Source of the DNA: Epiperipatus broadwayi
Lineage: Eukaryota; Onychophora; Udeonychophora; Euonychophora; Peripatidae
Direction of reading: 5' to 3'
Assembly: GCA_028023455.1 (NCBI GenBank)
Contig: JAQFVV010000027.1
Location: 6,383,845-6,447,844, forward strand
Length of the DNA stretch: 64,000 bases
Shown: positions 55,375 through 64,000 of the stretch, one piece after another
Position numbering within the stretch: position 1 is the first letter of the stretch
Layout of the letters: every line of letters begins with the position of its first letter
Notes under the pieces: generated by a model
What the model was told of the DNA's origin: nothing
Seen by the model: only the letters and a program-made list of their open reading frames with translations
Databases searched by the model: none
Made by a program: the position numbers and the translations under genes

Positions 55375-56280
55375 TTATTTACAAAATCGCACTTTTTTGC
55401 TAGGACATTCTGATTCACTGGTTGAATAATCACTCGTTTCTTCAAATGTGTCCGACTTTTCTTCCCCAGAATCCTCTTCATCTTTATCATTTTCATCCTC
55501 GTCATCATTTTCATCCTCTTCATCAGAATCCTCTTCATTTTCATCATCTTCATCCTCTTCATCAGAATCCTCTTCATCTACATCATTTTCATCCTCATCA
55601 TCATCTCCATTCTCGTCGTCTTCATCTTCATTGGTATTTTGTTCTTCAGAGAAGTCATAATCATTTAATAGGTCATTTTGTGAAGCAGTTTCTGAAAGTG
55701 ATTCTTGTGAGCAAGGATTTTTTGGAAATATTATGTCTAAAGAGCTTTGGCTCCTGCAGTTGGAATTATAAATATCATCATTTTCATTGTTCACTTTGTG
55801 ATGTATTTCATTCCCCATTTTAGGAGATACTGAATCTGACTGAAAAGCCACTTCCTTTTTTCCTTTTTCATATCTGGCTTTATCTTTCATTGCTTTTTGC
55901 TTGTATTTATTTTTTGTCATCGGAGAAACATTTTTCCATCTTGTACTTATTTCTTTGTTTATTTTCTCTTTATTATTATTATATCTCGGGTCTTTTTTCA
56001 TTTTTTTTCTTTCATCATAGCAAAACCAATTATAGGCAGTTTGATATGGCTTGGGTGATGAGAGATTTTGTTCTGATTTATTTATCTTGAAATCAACCAT
56101 TTTCTGCCATAATTGTTTTTCTGAACTTGGAGTATATATCCATTTTAAATAGCTGTTCCACGCCAGTGTGTTTGGATCGCAATAAGAATAAGAATTCGCT
56201 CTAGAAATTTCTTCACGACATAACTTTGAAAAAAAAAGAAAACCATCTTCATTTCGGTTATATGACGGAAATTGGGCCAT
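55375..56280 (-). CDS. HMG-box protein with acidic tail (HMGB-like), intronless
   Basis: 301 codons without interruption, remarkable in DNA this AT-rich. The ATG at 56280-56278 sits in a good context (GAAATGG); an in-frame GTG five codons upstream is not needed. Residues about 12-65 (GFLFFSKLCREE... then Trp-rich) look like a worn first HMG box. Residues 75-143 are a clear second box (SSPKPYQTAYNWFCYDERKK, TRWKNVSPMTKNKYKQKA, KARYEKGKK) with the Pro-Lys start, aromatic core and Trp expected. Residues 211-280 are almost all Asp/Glu, and KKVR near the end may aid nuclear entry. Two boxes plus an acidic tail is the plan of HMGB chromatin proteins, which bend DNA; at 301 residues it is longer than vertebrate HMGB1 (about 215) mainly through linker and tail. 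Single exon: a retrogene or a native intronless gene. Confidence 0.85.
   Translation of the reverse strand: MAQFPSYNRNEDGFLFFSKLCREEISRANSYSYCDPNTLAWNSYLKWIYTPSSEKQLWQKMVDFKINKSEQNLSSPKPYQTAYNWFCYDERKKMKKDPRYNNNKEKINKEISTRWKNVSPMTKNKYKQKAMKDKARYEKGKKEVAFQSDSVSPKMGNEIHHKVNNENDDIYNSNCRSQSSLDIIFPKNPCSQESLSETASQNDLLNDYDFSEEQNTNEDEDDENGDDDEDENDVDEEDSDEEDEDDENEEDSDEEDENDDEDENDKDEEDSGEEKSDTFEETSDYSTSESECPSKKVRFCK
55505..55580 (-). repeat. Coding minisatellite in the acidic tail
   Basis: CATCCTCTTCATCAGAATCC TCTTCAT occurs twice (about 55510 and 55549) in near-identical form, encoding repeated Asp/Glu/Ser blocks. In-frame gain or loss of units would change tail length without breaking the protein. 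Confidence 0.75.
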
Positions 56281-56945
56281 TTCAGCAAAATTCACCGCGT
56301 CGCCTTATTTAGATTTTCTTTCTTGTTTTTAAATGTCTGAAAATACTATTGTATGAAACCTTTAAAAAATAGAATGAAAAAAAAAGTTCTCGAATTACTT
56401 TACGTGCGAAGTTATTAATATGATATATAATTATTAAAGAAGAAGTCAATATCCGATAATGCGCAATTTCTTGAATATTATAAATCTCCGCGCATTATGG
56501 TGGTTGACTTCCTTTTTAATAATTACAACAAAAAAACCCAGCGCTTTATAATAATAGATTAACATTATATATATAATGAAGTTCCCCATCTGTAAATACT
56601 GTTCTTGTTATTAACTAAAACAACAGGAAGAATTAATAGCAGTAGTTCTTAATTTTGGACATCTTGTAGCACAAATAAATACACTTAGCAGCGCAATATT
56701 TACTCTTTAGAAACGGAATTCTAACAAATATCTGACCGTCAGTTGCACCATGTGAAGAATTTTAAAATTATTAAAACAAGAACTGCTTCTGTAACCGGGT
56801 GTGTGAGAATTACGAAAGTGTTAAACCCATTTGTAATGTTTCCAAGATTGACCATCTTTAAATGGTCATTGGTTAATTCTTTAAAGTTCAGAACTAAAAA
56901 TCAAGCTATTAGTAGGGATCTTGTAATTATTACATATTTTGTAAC
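56281..56945. other. Upstream region of the HMG-box gene
   Basis: An imperfect inverted repeat (56430-56465 and 56491-56528: ATTATTAAAGAAGAAGTCAA with TTGACTTCCTTTTTAATAATT, and AATGCGC with GCGCATT) lies about 150-250 bp upstream of the start codon. A few CpG (CGCGTCG at 56296) mark the start side. No TATA box can be singled out in such AT-rich DNA. A 68-codon frame at 56743-56949 is unsupported. Confidence 0.45.
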
Positions 56946-56958
56946 ATAAAATTATATT

Positions 56959-57433
56959 AAGCCAATAAACATCACATGACCACCACTTTTTATGCTTGTG
57001 TATAACTTGTTAAAACAGGCTAAACTCACTATATGTATTGCCACACACAGCAAGCTAGAGAAATCAATGGATGCCAGAAGGCTTGTGCATAAAATCACCA
57101 TCTAGTGCCTACTCGTCCAATATCCCCAGACTAGTTTCTGGCTTGTGGCCTGGATTGAAAACATTAAGGTGTTTTCAGTTTAAGACTCATAGTTTTGTAG
57201 TTAAGTGGAGATAAAAGGTGGTTGCTGGAGGGTTGCATTAGATCCTAAGATCTAGGTGCAGTGCTCTCAGATCCAAGGCTCCTTACTGACGAAGGCCACA
57301 AGCCAGAAACTAATCTGGAGATATTGGATCAGTAGGCACTAGATGGGGGTTTTATGCACAAGCCTTCTGACATCCATTGATTACTCTAGCTTGCTGTGTG
57401 TTGCAATATGTATAGTGAGTTTTGGCTGTTTTA
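56959..57433 (-). mobile_element. Family-1 foldback element
   Basis: A 475-bp copy between identical 13-bp repeats ATAAAATTATATT (56946-56958 and 57434-57446). The full tail is on the left (CCAATAAACATCACATGACC), the short arm on the right (GGCTGTTTTA). The right-arm core on the plus strand (57280-57321) reads CCTTA CTGACGA A GGC CACAA GCC A GAAAC TAATC TGGAGA: stem III is weakened by G to A, stem I retained. Confidence 0.9.
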
Positions 57434-57446
57434 ATAAAATTATATT

Positions 57447-59201
57447 GTTGACCACACTACTTTTGTATTTATAATATATGCAATTGTAATTTTTTAAGGG
57501 GTGATGGACTTTCCACTTAAAAATTAAATATTTTGCTAGTACCATTGTTTAACTGGAAAGTAGGTAAAAATGGAACTTATTTCATCTGTTCGAATTATTT
57601 GTTAAAGAAGCCATTAAAGACATAAACGTGTATGTATTTTGTAACAACCATATTATCCTCTTATATTTCAAATATAAGGTGACAAATTGAAAGAATATGT
57701 AAATGATCTCCTAATCTGTACTTTGATTAAACAGGAATTTTTAGTTACACTATGGCCACCTTAATTTCTAAATATCAGATCTGCCATTTACGCATTAATT
57801 GAAAGTTTATGGTTAGCAAAAGGTGTTTGGATTGAAATGCACCACTTTCAAATTTTGTAGTATTACACAGATAATAACTGCAATCTAAAGCGTGTGTTGA
57901 TATACATGACAAAATGATATCTGCTGATCTATTTAACCTTTAATGCAAAATAAAAATATATCTGGATTAAGGTAATATTAATAATTTATAGATCTTAATA
58001 ATTATTATTAATGATTAATATAAAGTGGGATCGTAACGATATTCTCTATATAGATGATTTCTATTAACATGATTACTGTTTTGTTTTGTTTTTTAATTGT
58101 ATTTTACCGCTTAGAAATGACATTTTTGTGTGGGTGGAAAGGCGTGTGCAATTTCATTAACATTCTTTACAAAAACATCCAATATACACTTATTTAGGAT
58201 TTCATCTTTATCAGTGATTTTATTCAGAACCCACGCTATGTAATTACTTTAGTAATTGAATCGGGCCCAATATTGAATCATATATTTTAGTACTACCAAA
58301 ACTCTCAACTACTTTTCCTAATTACATTTCTTACCAAAATAAAAGAAATATCAAATTTCTTTTTTCCTTTTGTGGAAAAATATCGGTATTAGTTTAATTT
58401 ACTCTTGTATCTACCACTGACAATATCTCTGGAGACACATGTGAAGATCAGCAATAAAGACTTTATATATCAATTCAAATTCTAGCGACTATATTTTGAA
58501 TTTTAATTATATTAAATCTTAATGTTTTATCAGTCTTATCTCTTTTAAAATATAAACAATCTTTTGTACAAATAGATCCAACATAATTCAATTGTCCACT
58601 TTCATTTTGTTTGCCCTCTGGTGTATGAGATGTGCATTCATATATGACCAATACGTGAAAAGATATCCAAACACAATCATTAACAAACTTATATCCAAAT
58701 ACAATCATTAATAAGTTTAGATTAGTAAAAAAAATCCTGTCCAAACATTTTGTCTCTGGGTACAGTCTGAGGTTTTTCCTTCTCAGACACTGAACAATTA
58801 CTAATTTTACCCCCAATAAAAACTTATTTTGTCAATGTAGTTTTACTATAATTACTGAATGTATATAAAAAGTATCCACATTTTTTACATTCCTATATCT
58901 TTACAAAGTTCAATAAAATGACTGTTAATAATACAGTATTACCAATTATTTACAGTATTACCAATTATTTAATAATATTTTAACATAAATACATTGGTTT
59001 TTCCCTTTGCTTGTATTTGTAATTCAAATTTGCATACGTCTGTTCTGGAAGTAGTTGATTTCTTCTTTGTAATCCAAAAAAGTGCACCTTTAGTGAAGTT
59101 CACCATAACGTATGCAAATTTGTATTCTGTAGTAATTAACTTGATATAATAATATTAGAGACATATTTGGAAAAACATATTACATTTTAAGATATACACA
59201 T
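57447..59201. other. Non-coding DNA with one unassigned frame and one arm of a distant inverted repeat
   Basis: A 113-codon minus-strand frame at 58475-58816 is not recognised and contains an internal 31-bp duplication (TATCCAAA-ACAATCATTAA), so it is doubtful. The left arm of a long inverted repeat lies at 57893-58080. Confidence 0.45.
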
Positions 59202-59327
59202 ATGTAATGGATTGTAAACACAGGCAAAACTCTCCATACAGTAGTGCCACCTGTGCCAAACAGAGTAATCAATGGATGCCAGAAGGCTTGTGCATAAAAT
59301 CCCTATCTAGTGCCTACTCATCCAATA

Positions 59328-59369
59328 TCTCCAGACTAGTTTCTGGCTTGTGGCCATCATCAGTGAGGA
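59328..59369 (-). ncRNA. Family-1 hammerhead-like motif with closed stem II
   Basis: Minus strand: TCCTCA, CTGATGA, TGGC CACAA GCCA, GAAA, CTAGTC, TGGAGA. Stem II has four complete pairs (T-A next to the core instead of the A-A found elsewhere). Stem III ACTAGT is palindromic. Stem I has five pairs with one mismatch. By pairing alone it is the most complete family-1 core in the window. Confidence 0.6.
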
Positions 59370-59689
59370 GCCTTGGATCTGGGAGCACTGCACCTAGATC
59401 TTAGGATCTAATGCAACCCTCCAGCAGCCACCTTTTAACTCTACTTTACTTCAAAACTATGAGAATGAAATTGAAAACAATAATATTTTCAATCTAAGCT
59501 CAATATCTTATATAGTCATATGGGTCTAAACTCAATTTAGCACCCATACATTTTGGTGTCTTTGGCTCTTAAACAACTATAGCCCCCACTATCCTATTAG
59601 GCAGGATTGGGGTTAAACCACTAAACATCACATGATCACCATCTCTACACTAGCACATAATTCTAGGTGCAGTGCTCTCAGATCCAAGC

Positions 59690-59731
59690 TCCTCACTGAT
59701 GATGGCCACAATCCAGAAACTAGTCTGGGGA
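59690..59731 (+). ncRNA. Family-1 hammerhead-like motif
   Basis: TCCTCA CTGATGA TGGC CACAA TCCA GAAA CTAGTC TGGGGA. Stem I is six pairs, stem III palindromic, stem II has T-A, G-C, G-C and one C-T mismatch. Confidence 0.55.
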
Positions 59732-59890
59732 TATTGGATGAGTAGGCACTAGATAGGGAATTTATTCACAAGCCTTCTGTCATCCATTGATTACTCTGTT
59801 TGGCACAGGGTGGCACTACTGTATGGAGAGTTTTGCCTTTGTTTACAACAATTATGTGCTAGTATAGAGATGGTGATCATATGATGTTTA

Positions 59891-60078
59891 ATGTAATGGA
59901 TTCCAAGAGATTATAAAAGACCCAGAAAGAGACCACGTGAGAAGGATTGTATGAAATAAGAAAGTGTGCAGGAGTGATGTGGAGAAGAGAAGCTAAAGAT
60001 TGGAGAAGATGGATTGAACTTGGAGAAACTTTCATCCTGCAGTGGATTGATAATGGTTGATGATGATGATAAATTATC
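59891..60078 (+). mobile_element. RTE LINE copy G, 3' fragment
   Basis: GGATTCCAAGAGATTATAAA, GACCCAGAAAGAGACC, GTGTGCAGGAGTGATGTGG and CAGTGGATTGATAATGG with an ATGATGATGAT tail match the end of the RTE element closely. It begins at the 12-bp repeat that flanks the family-1 element, so the family-1 insertion site coincides with this LINE's 5' border. Confidence 0.85.
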
Positions 60079-60574
60079 TATTCAAATTACAAGCATCATC
60101 TCAATAGAAGTCATCTATATAGGTAGTGTCATTAGTACATCATTTTATATTAATCATTAATAATTATTTTTAAGATCTATAAAATTATTAATACCTTAAT
60201 CCAGATATGTTTTTATTTTACATCAAAAATTAAATAGATCAGCACATATCAATTTAAAGTGTATATCAACACATTCTTCACACATGCACCCAAGTTATGT
60301 ATATATATCTCAGACAAAAATCAGTTTTTCTAATAACTAAATAATTGAGATAAAACTAAAATAATGTCATTAAGATTGTTACATCTATTTTATAAGTAAT
60401 AATAAATGGCTGTTAAGTGAATATGTTCATTCCAACCTAAAAAAAGAAAGTTGACAGAAAGAAAACAATTCTAGAAATGAGTTTTGGGAAGCTAAACAAA
60501 GCAGTGTGTGAAACATAAATAATCCTACATATAGAATATGCTGTCCCATTTTTCTTTTTACTTGATATTTTATG
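60079..60574. other. AT-rich non-coding DNA
   Basis: Contains the right arm of the distant inverted repeat (60090-60278). Nothing else is recognised. Confidence 0.5.
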
Positions 60575-61100
60575 ATTACATTCATATCGGCTATTCAAGC
60601 CAATTGTGCAAACGCTTTGCGAGTGTTAAATAATAAATGAATACCCTCTGACCAATACAAGATATAGAATTTATGCAGGAATAAAAAGAATCCCTCTTAT
60701 TCCTACGACTCAAATATTTATATATGAGCAAATCTGAAGTACTGGCACAGAAGGTGTGACAATATAACGGTCACTTTAAATTACTATATACAATGTCTGA
60801 ATGAATGACACCAATTAAGTTTCACTTGGAATGATGCTTAGTAAATTCTAGAAAATTTCATCAGCGTCATTCATTCAGACATTGTATATAGTAATTTAAA
60901 GTCACTGTTATATTGTCACACCTTCTGTGCCAGTACTTCAGATTTGCTCATATATAAATATTTGAGTCGTAGGAATAAGAGGGATTCTTTTTATTCCTGC
61001 ATAAATTCTATATCTTGTATTGGTCAGAGGGTATTCATTTATTATTTAACACTCGCAAAGCGTTTGCACAATTGGCTTGAATGGTCGATATGAATGTAAT
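60575..61100. mobile_element. Near-perfect foldback element, 235-bp arms
   Basis: 60575-60809 and 60866-61100 are inverted copies that differ at only a handful of positions (for example GGCTATTCAAGCC against GGCTTGAATGGTC at the outer end). The spacer is 56 bp. Words include GCGAGTGTTAAATAATAAAT and GTGCCAGTACTTCAGATTTG. No protein, no hammerhead-like core, no clear target duplication. The low divergence makes it the youngest hairpin here or one kept identical by gene conversion. Confidence 0.88.
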
Positions 61101-61289
61101 TACAAATTGTATACAGATGCTATAAAAATAAATGCTTATTTATTGATATTTTATGATGTTGTCTTTTAGTTTCTTCAGCAGAAAACTTTTCTTTCTGAAT
61201 TACTTCAATATTATGTCTAATAATAACTCTTCAAAATATATTCTTTCCAACGGAAACAATTAGTATCCACATTAGAACGTCTTTGAGAT

Positions 61290-63546
61290 ATTACAGACAA
61301 GAACAAAATATCACAATAAATTTTCAAAATACAGTGGACTCTGCTGTAGCTTACATTTCTAGAAGGAACAAATAAATTCCTTTTTTATAATTAAATAAAA
61401 TATGTAAAGCGAATGCAATTGTTACACTTATTGCTATTGGCTGATATAACACGTGCCTTTTCACCTGGGCTAGACTAATAAATGTCTTTATTAGGTTTTG
61501 CAAGACTTATTTAATTTAGTTCATGCATCTGTTTGTTTACATTTTTAGCAGTGAATATCCACTAGTGTGTTTTTCTTGCACTACATATATAATTTTTGCT
61601 TTGAGGCAGACCATCATAGTTAGAAAGCTAATTATTGTAGATGTTATTAAAGAGATAATTTCCACCTTTGTGTGGATTTTTATTAGGGAAAGTTTGTTTA
61701 TGCTTTTTACATATGATTTTTTTCCATATTTTAAAAGTTTGGTTATTGTTGTGATTGGTTAGGCTTGCAGATTCGTTACCAAACCAACAGATACAAAAAG
61801 AACAAACTACTCAGCAATTAATATGTATAATTTATTAGTACAAAATATAATACACGTGTTAGTTAACAAATGTACAAATACAGTTGATATGCTTCAATGC
61901 TGACATAGTCTTGCGAAGTATGAATCTCACTTCCAGCTAATGATTAGCCTGCATCGTGAGTTCTGGTAAGAAGACTCTTCCAGCTATGTAGTAGCTTGCC
62001 TCGAGTCGGCTATAGCTTCAGACGTAGCAGTTTCCAGTTCGTAGGTGGACTTGCCTCACTGCGTGGACTTCTCAGTAGTGACTAGATAAATACCTTCACT
62101 GATGGCAGAAGGTTTTATGGAGAGCACATTCTGTCGTTCAGGTTAACAGAAGTAATTGCTCTCTGCCTTGCCTCCAAAAGGCTGACTATTTAAAGGCAGA
62201 TCCCCTACCTTACTGGAAACATGTGGATTCGGTGCGCAAACCCCAGTGAAGATTTTAATCCCTTTGGATAGCAACTGGGTGCTAGCCAATCAGGCAAGGA
62301 ATCTGGAATAGTCCACTTCTGAAGGCAGGGTCAGATATGACCGTTATATATAGTTTTCATTAGGGAAATATTTATCTACGCTTTTTAATTTTTTTATCAG
62401 TGTTTGGAAGTTAGTGCAAAAACACTTTTATATAGTATAATGATCAAATGAAAATGTTTGCAGCACTGAGATTGGTGGTTACGTTATTTCAGTTCTTTTA
62501 TTTTAATTAAGGAAGTTTGTTTATACTTTTGATGAGCGTAAGATTTTTTTTTCCTTTTATTATAAAAAGTTTGATTATAATTTTAATTAGGGAAAAACAA
62601 TTTTTGTTTTTCAAAATTATGTATACACCACAAATGTTAAATAAGTTAATTTTATCTTACTTTTATGCATATGTTTTTAATTTTTTATACCATGGTTGTG
62701 GAGGATGGTACCCTTACACTCTAGACTGTCGGCCTGAAATGAAATCCCTCTAAATAAATGTATTTCAATGTATGCTGGAATGAATAGATACAGCAACGAA
62801 TTACCTTCTGGAATCAGGAAAAACTGTAGATCTATTTATACATTTACCTTTTTGTATTGGTAAGATTTGCTATCCAAAGACAAATTGAGGTATTTAGATA
62901 TTAACCTGGAAACAATACTTTGCTATACGACTCTTTTAAAATGCATTGCAAACAGAACAAATTCTTTCAGAAAATCTCAGAATAACTTTTGTACTAATTA
63001 GTACTTATTATTATTGGTTAGCTAATATAATATCATTTATTGGTTGTCATAATAAATAATTAACAAATAATTTTTACTTTCATTGTTTGGATTCGTGTAT
63101 TTAATTAAGCTAGTTGAATTAAACTAAGATGCGTTCATTTAAAGTAGGGGTGTTCCGAATATTAAAGTTGAATTTGATTTTTGATTCAATCGGTATATAT
63201 TGCATATGTGGAGTAAAAATATATATACATAAGAAAGTGTTACATTTGACTGAATATCTTACTTTTCAAATGTTTTGCACCCCCCTCTTTCGTCATTTCT
63301 TATTGTTATGGTTATTATCATTATTTAGTTTTTATTTCCCAAAAATTTATAAAATGTTAATTTTGGGCTTTATTTTAGCCAAAAAAATAAACATAAATCA
63401 TCAAAAAATAAAAAAAATAAATCCAAAATGTTTTATCTTCTGCTCCTGTTTTTAACTTATCTATTTCTCATCCCCACATTGGTTATACAGTATTAGTTTG
63501 TCTATACAGTACTTGATTATATGCTTCATTATGTATTCCCTTACGC
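61290..63546 (+). repeat. Long dispersed repeat, copy 2
   Basis: Collinear with 40735-43450 but with its own changes: a 57-bp insertion at about 61468-61524 (CTGGGCTAGACTAATAAATG...), a 596-bp insertion at 61747-62342, a 40-bp insertion near 62750 and no LINE or family-2 insertion. The shared frame (61523 onward) is identical for 48 codons to copy 1. It ends where a hAT element begins at 63547. Confidence 0.8.
61747..62342. mobile_element. LTR-like or unclassified insertion, 596 bp
   Basis: Defined by absence from copy 1 of the surrounding repeat and by 5-bp flanks GTTAT (61742-61746 and 62343-62347). It is visibly GC-richer than the window. It starts TGTTGTGATTGG, contains TATTTAAAGGC (62189-), but does not end in CA, so a solo LTR is only one possibility. 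Repeated GGACTTGC / GACTTCTC and TTCCAG words occur. No protein frame. Confidence 0.5.
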
Positions 63547-64000
63547 CAGGGGTGGGCAATTGTTTTGGCTCGAGGGCTGCATAGGTTGGCAGAGGGCCGC
63601 ATCAGGGACCATTTTGTGGAAGCGAAGGTTAGTGGAGGGCCGCACCTTTTTTTCATGACACAATAAACACACAGCTTTATTTCCTGTATTACCAAAGAAA
63701 TATTTGTTGGTCCATTCTTCATTAAACACATGACATTCATTACCAACTTTACATTTTTTTGGAGGGTTCATGGTTTCACTAAAGTTGGAAATGTATATAT
63801 TTGCTAATGCAAAGACAAAATTTAAATTAATCAAATCAACTGGAAAAGCACTGCACATCGTATCTACACTGTGCATGTGTATTGATGTGGCCATCCTAGT
63901 GGAAAATACGAGATGAATATTCAGTCACCCAATGGGAAGGAAATTTCAGTTGAAGGCGGATTTTTCTGATTGTCTTGGCGGGCCGCATAAAAACTCTTAG
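63547..64000 (-). mobile_element. hAT element with BED-finger exon, cut by the window end
   Basis: Starts CAGGGGTGGGCAATTG at 63547 and runs past the window. The minus strand (63541-63894 frame) encodes MNPPKKCKVGNECHVFNEEW and KAVCLLCHEKK, 117 codons without a stop. This is more intact than the copy at 44533 and includes more of the region after the finger, but it also reaches the terminal repeat within about 100 codons, so it is an internally deleted hAT as well. The distal terminus should lie just beyond 64000. Confidence 0.85.

Larger units (their letters stand above)
59214..59890 (+). mobile_element. Family-1 foldback element with two good hammerhead-like cores
   Basis: A 677-bp copy between identical 12-bp repeats ATGTAATGGATT (59202-59213 and 59891-59902). 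The left arm begins GTAAACACAGGCAAAACTC and includes most of a full unit (to CTAAACATCACATGATCACC at about 59637). The right arm runs from CTAGGTGCAGTGC to the terminal tail. Cores at 59328-59369 (minus) and 59690-59731 (plus). Confidence 0.9.
57893..60278. repeat. Inverted repeat, arms of about 190 bp, 2 kb apart
   Basis: The left arm (57893-58080) contains GTGTTGATATACA, TCTGCTGATCTATTTAA, ATATCTGGATTAAGGTA and TTAATGATTAATATAAA. The right arm (60090-60278) is its complement, with TACCTTAATCCAGATAT and TTAAATAGATCAGC. The space between holds a family-1 element and an RTE fragment, so part of it is later insertion. No terminal motif identifies the class. Confidence 0.65.

Noticed and set aside
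55422-55823. 133-codon plus-strand His/Pro-rich frame and a Ser-rich frame at 55448-55660
   Set aside because: They are antisense readings of the acidic Asp/Glu repeat of the HMG-box gene.
58475-58816. 113-codon minus-strand frame
   Set aside because: Not recognised, contains an internal tandem duplication of about 31 bp and lies in a repeat-rich region. Not called as a gene.
60840-60866. CTGATGA in the spacer of the 60575-61100 palindrome as another hammerhead-like core
   Set aside because: No GAAA follows at the right distance and no stem I pairing is possible.
1-64000. Assignment to a particular phylum such as cephalopods
   Set aside because: RTE, hAT and HMGB-like sequences are too widespread, and I did not see a lineage-specific repeat that I could name with confidence.

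Overview
This is a gene-poor, AT-rich (roughly 70% A+T, by eye) stretch of an invertebrate animal genome. The evidence is: decayed RTE-type and zinc-knuckle LINEs, hAT transposons with a BED-finger exon, tRNA-derived SINE heads, hairpin elements that carry hammerhead-like RNA motifs, and a single intronless HMG-box gene in a vertebrate/invertebrate HMGB layout. I could not assign a phylum. No rRNA gene, CRISPR array, operon or bacterial feature is present.

Layout. 1-15 kb: mostly featureless AT-rich DNA with small foldback elements, a tRNA-headed foldback SINE (4315-4822), a 160-bp tandem triplication (about 5570-6150) and a 1-kb palindrome (10638-11622). 15-24 kb: four truncated or scrambled RTE LINE copies or fragments, one rearranged by twin priming, hit by a foldback element, a 973-bp TIR element and a hAT MITE. 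25-32 kb: zinc-knuckle LINE debris, two family-1 hairpin elements, and a nearly full-length but dead RTE LINE (28626-31849, 10-bp target duplication) lying inside an old satellite of about 47-bp units. 33-40 kb: a hAT transposase relic, several palindromes, and a 1.4-kb multimeric family-1 insertion. 40.7-43.4 and 61.3-63.5 kb: two copies of a long dispersed repeat with different later insertions. 44.5 and 63.5 kb: hAT copies. 51-54.5 kb: a decayed RTE copy with a family-2 insertion. 55.4-56.3 kb: the HMG-box gene, the only confidently intact protein gene. 57-61 kb: more family-1 elements and a near-perfect 235-bp-arm inverted repeat.

Most unusual content. At least ten copies of one foldback family (here 'family 1'), two or three of a second ('family 2'), a third group of palindromes ('group 3') and the tRNA-headed SINE all carry the same kind of core: CTGANGA, a short hairpin, GAAA, a tiny self-complementary stem III and an NUH site followed by bases that pair with those just before CTGANGA. 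That is the layout of a minimal type I hammerhead ribozyme. Family 1 and 2 copies are flanked by 10-14 bp direct repeats and, in family 1, one arm is always shorter than the other. This points to RNA-mediated insertion (Penelope-like or retrozyme-like) rather than cut-and-paste transposition. No self-cleavage was tested, and several copies have imperfect stem II closing pairs, so ribozyme activity is an inference.

Names such as family 1, family 2, group 3 and RTE copy A-G are labels used only in this report.
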